From Anadara kagoshimensis (taxonomy: Eukaryota; Mollusca; Bivalvia; Arcoida; Arcidae), in assembly GCA_021292105.1 (NCBI GenBank), contig CM037874.1, forward strand, positions 6,321,886 through 6,385,885: a stretch of DNA of 64,000 bases, in the 5' to 3' direction. How positions within the stretch are numbered: position 1 is the first letter of the stretch; the number at the start of each line of letters is the position of its first letter. The notes under the pieces were generated by a model. It was not told the DNA's origin. It searched no databases and saw only the letters and a list, made by a program, of their open reading frames with translations. Positions 26,001 to 36,000 of this stretch are shown here, piece after piece. A program made the position numbers and the translations under genes.

Positions 26001-27033
26001 AAAAAGACAATCAGTAATTAAAATTTAATAAAGTCGTACTTCCCCGATCGTTTTGTCATCTCGGATAGAGAGAAAGTAGTTTTTTGCAGACCGGCCTACC
26101 GTCGCTATGAGGGGGTACATTCTAGCGGTTGTATGTAACTGGATCATTTGTTGTTAAATCTGGGTTTTAATAAACTGCTGATTATCACTCACAATATTCC
26201 CGTTTCATGTTAATGGTGAAGTATGTAAAATCCACATGTGGTCATTTGCACACAACACTGTACGAATTATCTCCTTTCACGAAAGTGAAATCTAATTGAT
26301 AAACAGTTTTAAACTATGACACAATTGCCTCAACATCAAAATACGTTATCATAACCTTCAAAATAAATTTAAATTACCGTAGATTTCATGAAGAATTAAT
26401 TAAATCAACCTGCCAAATGTTGCTGTTTATTTCATAAAAAGTTATGATTTTACATCGTAGGACGCAAACTTCTCGGACTACTTTTTATTGTAAACACGAG
26501 ATCAGTTCGCCAAATTGCAGAAATTATTGTATGGATCCCGTCGCAATATTTTACTAGATTCCGAAATGTATTCCAAAAATTTATTCCAAATGTGCATATG
26601 TAACCAAATGCATTACCCGTCTCAAAATACATATCTCACGATAAAACAGATATATTTCTTTCACGCTCATTTACCAGGCGCACTATTTCCATGGGTACTC
26701 ATATCTTATAATTTCATAGCAAAGAAGCCCGATATCTTGGAAGAAAGCGATAGCAAAGACTATCGTGAAACGCCGTACAAAAACCTGGAGGCTGAACAGT
26801 ACATCCAGGATCCATGAGTTTTACAATTTACTAAGAACACACTTAGACTTAGTGCATCACAACCACATATGTCTCTTTATGATCCCATAGTAGAGAAGAA
26901 GGTTTTTTTAAAATGATCTAAATTTGTTGGTTTTGGTCCCACCCCTGTGACCCCAGAATGGGGGTGGGGGGCATGAAATTTATAATTTTGATGTCCCCAA
27001 CATGCTTAGGCTACTGACCAAATTTGGTTGAAT

Positions 27034-27083
<50 letters not shown>

Positions 27084-30000
27084 TGAGAAAATGTGAACAG
27101 TTTACCATGATTGACACATGACAGACAAAACAACTACTAGTATCTTAATAAGTCACCAAACAAAGTTCAGATGATTTAAAAATAAAACAAAATGAATTTC
27201 AACCATTTTCAACTTGCAAACGGTCTAAGAATTTAATTATGGACAAACATGGGGTCAATGGTACTGTCTCTGGAAGTCAAGGGTTGTTGGTTCAAACCTC
27301 AGTGTTGCTGAGGTTGTCCTAGACTGGGAAGTTATAACAAAGACCTGATGTTATGTGTAATGATAGATTATTCACTACTTCAAGGAAGCTAGTTAAAAGC
27401 TTTGTAGAGCAACAGTGTTTTATGCCTCAGTCAAGATTCTTTCACTTATACTTATATCAAGGTGACCAATTCATGGATGATGGAGAAACTGGAGTGCCCA
27501 AAGGAAACATAGATCTTTGGTAAGAAAACTGTCAAACTTTCTCACACTAGTATCTGTTTAGTGTGAAATTTGAACCAAGGTGCTGTGATCCATTAAATCA
27601 CGCTGTAGACCACTCGACCAAGCTAGTTAACAAACCAGGTTTGAACAATTCCAACCCAAACACAGTAGTGGTAGTTATTACGACACAACCTACTCCATAG
27701 AGCTTTAGGATTGGCCCATCATTATAACATTATCCATTAAATCACGCTGTAACCACTCGACCAAGCTAGTTAACAAACCAGGTTTGAACAATTCCAACCC
27801 AAACACAGTAGTGGTAGTTATTACGACACAACCTACTCCATAGAGCTTTAGGATTGGCCCATCATTATAACATTATCCATTAAATCACGCTTTAGACCAC
27901 TCGACCAAGCTAGTTAACAAACCAGTTTGAACAATTCCAACCCAAACACAGAAGTGGTAGTTATTACGACACAACCTACTCCATAGAGCTTTAGGATTGG
28001 CCCATCATTATAACATTATCCATAAATCACACTTTAGACCACTCGACCAAGCTAGTTAACAAACCAGTTTTGAATAATTCCAACCCAAACACAGTAGTGG
28101 TAGTTATTACGACACAACCTACTCCATAGAGCTTTAGGATTGCCCATTCATTATAACATTATCCATAAATCACACTTTAGACCACTCGACCAAGATAGTT
28201 AACAAACCAGTTTTGAATATTCCAACCCAAACACAGTAGTGGTAGTTATTACGACACAACCTACTCCATAGAGCTTTAGGATTGCCCATATTATAACATT
28301 ATCCATAAATCACACTTTAGACCACTCGACCAAGCTAGTTAACAAACCAGTTTTGAACAATTCCAACCCAAACACAGAATTGGTTATTACGACACAACCT
28401 ACTCCATAGAGCTTTAGGATTGGCCCATCATTATAACATTATCCATTAAATCACACTTAGACCACTCGACCAAGCTAGTTAACAAACCAGGTTTGAACAA
28501 TTCCAACCCAAACACAGTAGTGGTAGTTATTACGACACAACCTACTCCATAGAGCTTTAGGATTGGCCCATCATTATAACATTATCCATTAAATCACACT
28601 TTAGACCACTCGACCAAGCTAGTTAACAAACCAGTTTTGAACAATTTCCAACCCAAACACAATTAGTTATTACGACACAACCTACTCCATAGAGCTTTAG
28701 GATTGACCCATCATTATAACATTATCCATAAATCACACTTTAGACCACTCGACCAAGCTAGTTAACAAACCAGTTTTGAACAATTCCAACCCAAACACAG
28801 TAGTGGTAGTTATTACAACACAACCTACTCCATAGAGCTTTAGGATTGCCCATATTATAACATTATCCATAAATCACACTTTAACCACTCGACCAAGCTA
28901 GTTAACAAACCAGTTTGACAATTCCAACCCAAACACAGTAGTGGTTATTACAACACAACCTACTCCATAGAGCTTTAGGATTGGCCCATCATTATAACAT
29001 TATCCATAAATCACACTTAGACCACTCGACCAAGCTAGTTAACAAACCAGTTTTAAACAATTCCAACCCAAACACAGAATTGGTTATTACGACACAACCT
29101 ACTCCATAGAGCTTTAGGATTGGCCCATCATTATAACATTATCCATAAATCACACTTTTGACCACTGGACCAAGCTAGTTAACAAACCAGTTTTGAACAA
29201 TTCCAACCCAAACACAGAATTGGTTAATACGACACAACCTACTCCATAGAGCTTTAGGATTGGCCCATCATTATAACATTATCCATAAATCACGCTTTAG
29301 ACCACTCGACCAAGCTAGTTAACAAACCAGTTTTAAACAATTCCAACCCAAACACAGTAGTGGTAGTTATTACGACACAACATACTCCATAGAGCTTTAG
29401 GATTGGCCCATCATTATAACATTATCCATAAATCACACTTTAGACCACTCGACCAAGCTAGTTAACAAACCAGTTTTAAACAATTCCAACCCAAACACAG
29501 TAGTAAAAAAAAAAAAAATGGAAATGGATCGGACATACCCTGCAGAAACCCACACAAACCATCACTAGGCAAGCCATTTCATGGAATCCACAAGGAAAAA
29601 GGAAACGTGGTAGGCCTAAGAACACCTGGCGAAGAGAGCTGGAAAAAGAACTGACCGGGCACAATTGGAAAACAGTGGAGAAAACTGCACAGGGCAGAAT
29701 AGAATGGCGAAGATTTGTCAGTGGCCTATGTTCCGGAAAGGAATAAATATAGGCATAAGTAAGTAAGTACTCCATAGAGCTTTAGGATTGACTCATCATT
29801 ATAACATTATCAGACAAACCTTCCAGCACTGATACAAGCCATTATGATGATAGCTGATGTAAATTCTTTCTGTGATTTGTCAATGACTATTCCATCTACA
29901 ACTTTCCCTGTATAATATGGCAGAAATATCTGTCCTAGAAATAAATAAATAAATGACAATAAAAAATAACTTAATAAATGAATGATATACAAAGTATAAC

Positions 30001-33000
30001 AATAAATATGTTGTTATTAACTCATACAGGGGTTTAAAATTCCCTGGGTCCGAGGTCCGGGACCTATTGATTTTACCTTGGGACCATTAATATTTAAATG
30101 GTAAAAGTCCGCTGAACCTGCCATTTTTACCAGAATAATTCTACTTTTTCAATATAATTACATAATTGCACATGGATCTTTCAATGTTGATATTGGACTT
30201 TCAAAACTTTATGTGGGACCTGCCAAAAATAAAGGCAAAAGGTCCTGGACCTTCCATTACAAAACATAATTTTGAACCCCTGCTCATATCTTTGGAAAAA
30301 AAAATATTACAAACAATGACAAACAAATTCTTCCCAAAGTCATATCTAGATTGCAAAAAAAATGTCAAACATGTTTCAAGTAAGCATAATAAATGACGTT
30401 AACATCAGAAATGGTTACAAATCTGAATGATTTCAAGTGTTGACTGAAAAAACAACCATGTTTTTATCAGATATGACATAGCCAAAAACTTTAAGATAAA
30501 ACTCACAATTTTCCTTTTATAAAATACTTGTATATAAGTTTTCCAACAGAAATGCATGAGCTTTGGTTGAAGAAAATAAATACTTAAGTTTTATAGGTTA
30601 ACACTGCCTAAATACATCAAGAAAAGATTGATTGATTGAATGAGGTTTTATGTCACAGTCAAGAACAATAAAGAAAAGATTGACTAATTGAATGAATTTT
30701 TATGTCACAGTCAGAAAATGAAGAAAAGATTGACTTATTGAATGAGGTTTTATGTCACAGTCAAGAACAATAAAGAAAAGATTAACTGATTGAATGAGGT
30801 TTTATGTCACAGTCAAGAACAATAAAGAAAAGATTATTGATTGAATGAGGTTGTATGTCACAGTCAAGAACAATAAAGAAAAGATTGACTGATTGAATGA
30901 GGTTTTATGTCACAGTCAAGAACAAAGAAAAGATTGACTGATTGAATGAGGTTTTATGTCACAGTCAAGAACAATAAAGAAAAGATTGACTGATTGAATG
31001 AGATTTTATGTCACAGTCAAGAACAATAAAGAAAAGATTGACTGATTGAATGAGGTTGTATGTCACAGTCAAGAACAATAAAGAAAAGATTGATTGATTG
31101 AATGAGGTTTTATGTCACAGTCAAGAACAATGAAGAAAAGATTGACTGATTGAATGAAGTTTTATGTCACAGTCAAGAACAATAAAGAAAAGATTTATTG
31201 ATTGAATGAAGTTTTATGTCACAGTCAAGAACAATAAAGAAAAGATTGACTGATTGAATGAAGTTTTATGTCACAGTCAAGAACAATAAAAAAAAATTTA
31301 TTGATTGAATGAGATTTTATGTCACAGTCAAGAACATAAAGAAAAGATTGACTGATTGAATGAGTTTTATGTCACAGTCAAGAACAAAAAGAAAGATTTA
31401 TTGATTGAATGAAGTTTTATGTCACAGTCAAGAACAATAAAGAAAAGATTTATTGATTGAATGAGGTTTTATGTCACAGTCATCACAGTCAAGAACAATA
31501 AAGAAAAGATTGACTGATTGAATGAGGTTTTATATCACAGTCAAGAACAATGAAGAAAAGATTGACTGATTGAATGAAGTTTTATGTCACAGTCAAGAAC
31601 AATAAAGACAAGATTGATTGATTGAATGAGGTTTTATGTCACAGTCAAGAACAATAAAGAAAAGATTTATTGATTGAATAAGGTTGTATGTCACAGTCAA
31701 GAATAATAAAGAAAAGATTGACTGATTGAATGAAATTTTATGTCACAGTCAAGAACAATAAAGAAAAGATTGACTGATTGAATGAAGTTTTATGTCACAG
31801 TCAAGAACAATAAAGAAAAGATTGACTGATTGAATGAAGTTTTATGTCACAGTCAAGAACAATAAAGAAAAGATTGACTGATTGAATGAGGTTTTATGTC
31901 ACAGTCAAGAACAATAAAGAAAAGATTGACTGATTGAATGAGGTTTTATGTCACAGTCAAGAACAATAAAGAAAAGATTGACTGATTGAATGAAGTTTTA
32001 TGTCACAGTCAAGAACAATAAAGAAAAGATTGACTGATTGAATGAAGTTTTATGTCACAGTCAAGAACAATAAAGAAAAGATTGACTGATTGAATGAAGT
32101 TTTATGTCACAGTCAAGAACAATAAAGAAAAGATTGACTGATTGAATGAAGTTTTATGTCACAGTCAAGAACAATAAAGAAAAGATTGACTGATTGAATG
32201 AGGTTTTATGTCACAGTCAAGAACAATAAAGAAAAGATTTATTGATTGAATGAGGTTTTATGTCACAGTCAAGAACAATAAAGAAAAGATTGACTGATTG
32301 AATGAGGTTTTATGTCACAGTCAAGAACAATAAAGAAAAGATTGACTGATTGAATGAGGTTTTATGTCACAGTCAAGAACAATGAAGAAAAGATTATTGA
32401 TTGAATGAGGTTTTATGTCACAGTCAAGAACAATAAAGAAAAGATTGACTGATTGAATGAGGTTTTATGTCACAGTCAAGAACTATAAAGAAAAGATTAA
32501 CTGATTGAATGAGGTTTTATGTCACAGTCAAGAACAATAAAGAAAAGATTGACTGATTGAATGAAGTTTTATGTCACAGTCAAGAACAATAAAGAAAAGA
32601 TTGACTGATTGAATGAAGTTTTATGTCACAGTCAAGAACAATAAAGAAAAGATTGACTTATTGAATGAGGTTTTATGTCACAGTCAAGAACAATAAAGAA
32701 AAGATTGACTGATTGAATGAGGTTTTATGTCACAGTCAAAACAATAAAGAAAAGATTGACTGATTGAATGAGTTTTATGTCACAGTCAAGAACAATAAAG
32801 AAAAGATTGACTGATTGAATGAGATTTTATGTCACAGTGAAGAACAATAAAGAAAAGATTACTGATTGAATGAGGTTTTATGTCACAGTCAAGAACAATA
32901 AAGAAAAGATTGACTGATTGAATGAGGTTTTATGTCACAGTCAAGAACAATAAAGAAAAGATTGATTGATTGAATGAGGTTTTATGTCACAATCAAGAAC

Positions 33001-36000
33001 AATAAAGAAAAGATTGATTGATTGAATGAGGTTTTATGTCACAGTGAAGAACAATAAAGAAAAGATTAATTGATTGAATGAGGTTTTATGTCACAGTCAA
33101 GAACAATAAAGAAAAGATTGATTGATTGAATGAGGTTTTATGTCACAGTCAAGAACAATAAAGAAAAGATTGACTGATTGAATGAGGTTTTATGTCACAG
33201 TCAAGAACAATGAAGAAAAGATTGACTGATTGAATGAGGTTTTATGTCACAGTCAAGAACAATAAAGAAAGATTGACTGATTGAATGAAGTTTTATGTCA
33301 CAGTCAAGAACAATAAAGAAAAGATTGACTGATTGAATGAAGTTTTATGTCACAGTCAAGAACAATAAAGAAAAGATTGACTGATTGAATGAAGTTTTAT
33401 GTCACAGTCAAGAACAATGAAGAAAAGATTGATTAATTGAATGAGGTTTTATGTCACAGTCAAGAACAATAAAGAAAAGATTGACTGATTGAATGAAGTT
33501 TTATGTCACAGTCAAGAACAATAAAGAAAAGATTGATTGATTGAATGAGGTTTTATATCACAGTCAAGAACAATAAAGAAAAGATTTATTGATTGAATGA
33601 GGTTTTATGTCACAGTCAAGAACAATAAAGAAAAGATTGATTGATTGAATGAGGTTTTATGTCACAATCAAGAACAATAAAGAAAAGATTGACTGATTGA
33701 ATGAGGTTTTATGTCACAGTCAAGAACAATAAAGAAAAGATTGACTGATTGAATGAGGTTTTATGTCACAGTCAAGAACAATAAAGAAAAGATTGATTGA
33801 TTGAATGAGGTTTTATGTCACAGTCAAGAACAATAAAGAAAAGATTGACTGATTGAATGAGGTTTTATGTCACAGTCAAGAACAATAAAGAAAAGATTAA
33901 CTGATTGAATGAGGTTTTATGTCACAGTCAAGAACAATGAAGAAAAGATTTATTGATTGAATGAGGTTGTATGTCACAGTCAAGAACAATAAAGAAAAGA
34001 TTAACTGATTGAATGAGGTTTTATGTCACAGTCAAGAACAATGAAGAAAAGATTGACTGATTGAATGAGGTTGTATGTCACAGTCAAGAACAATGAAGAA
34101 AAGATTTTTATGTCACAGTCAAGAACAATAAAGAAAAGATTAACTGATTGAATGAGGTTTTATGTCACAGTCAAGAACAATGAAGAAAAGATTGACTGAT
34201 TGAATGAGGTTGTATGTCACAGTCAAGAACAATAAAGAAAAGATTGACTGATTGAATGAGGTTTTATGTCACAGTCAAGAACAATGAAGAAAAGATTTAT
34301 TGATTGAATGAGGTTTTATGTCACAGTCAAGAACAATAAAGAAAAGATTGACTGATTGAATGAGGTTTTATGTCACAGTCAAGAACAATAAAGAAAAGAT
34401 TAACTGATTGAATGAGGTTTTATGTCACAGTCAAGAACAATAAAGAAAAGATTGACTGATTGAATGAAGTTTTATGTCACAGTCAAGAACAATAAAGAAA
34501 AGATTGACTGATTCAATGAAGTTTTATGTCACAGTCAAGAACAATAAAGAAAAGATTGACTTATTGAATGAGGTTTTATGTCACAGTCAAGAACAATAAA
34601 GAAAAGATTGACTGATTGAATGAAGTTTTATGTCACAGTCAAGAACAATGAAGAAAAGATTTATTGATTGAATGAGGTTTTATGTCACAGTCAAGAACAA
34701 TAAAGAAAAGATTGACTGATTGAATGAGGTTTTATGTCACAGTCAAGAACAATGAAGAAAAGATTTATTGATTGAATGAGGTTTTATGTCACAGTCAAGA
34801 ACAATAAAGAAAAGATTAACTGATTGAATGAGGTTTTATGTCACAGTCAAGAACAATGAAGAAAAGATTGACTGATTGAATGAGGTTGTATGTCACAGTC
34901 AAGAACAATAAAGAAAAGATTGACTGATTGAATGAGGTTTTATGTCACAGTCAAGAACAATGAAGAAAAGATTTATTGATTGAATGAGGTTTTATGTCAC
35001 AGTCAAGAACAATAAAGAAAAGATTGACTGATTGAATGAGGTTTTATGTCACAGTCAAGAACAATAAAGAAAAGATTAACTGATTGAATGAGGTTTTATG
35101 TCACAGTCAAGAACAATAAAGAAAAGATTGACTGATTGAATGAAGTTTTATGTCACAGTCAAGAACAATAAAGAAAAGATTGACTGATTGAATGAAGTTT
35201 TATGTCACAGTCAAGAACAATAAAGAAAAGATTGACTTATTGAATGAGGTTTTATGTCACAGTCAAGAACAATAAAGAAAAGATTGACTGATTGAATGAG
35301 GTTTTATGTCACAGTCAAGAACAATAAAGAAAAGATTGACTGATTGAATGAGGTTTTATGTCACAGTCAAGAACAATAAAGAAAAGATTGACTGATTGAA
35401 TGAGATTTTATGTCACAGTGAAGAACAATAAAGAAAAGATTTATTGATTGAATGAGGTTTTATGTCACAGTCAAGAACAATAAAGAAAAGATTGACTGAT
35501 TGAATGAGGTTTTATGTCACAGTCAAGAACAATAAAGAAAAGATTGATTGATTGAATAAGGTTGTATGTCACAGTCAAAAATAATAAAGAAAAGATTGAC
35601 TTATTGAATGAGGTTTTATGTCACAGTCAAGAACAATGAAGAAAAGATTTATTGATTGATTGAATGAGGTTTTATGTCACAATCAAGAACAATAAAGAAA
35701 AGATTGACTGATTGAATGAGATTTTATGTCACAGTCAAGAACAATAAAGAAAAGATTGACTAATTGAATGAGGTTTTATGTCACAGTCAAGAACAATAAA
35801 GAAAAGATTGACTGATTGAATGAGGTTTTATGTCACAGTCAAGAACAATAAAGAAAAGATTGACTGATTGAATGAGGTTTTATGTCACAGTCAAGAACAA
35901 TGAAGAAAAGATTGATTGATTGAATGAGATTTTATGTCACAGTCAAGAACAATAAAGAAAAGATTGACTAATTGAATGAGGTTTTATGTCACAGTCAAGA

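Larger units (their letters stand above)
25240..29819. other. ABCB9: ABCB9 intron 2
   Basis: Composed of a (TAAAA)n run, the second copy of the 1.2 kb duplicated segment, a poly-T tract, a SINE, a tandem array of about 141 bp, and a retrotransposon 3' end. The 25330-25890 segment has nothing recognised. Confidence 0.65.
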
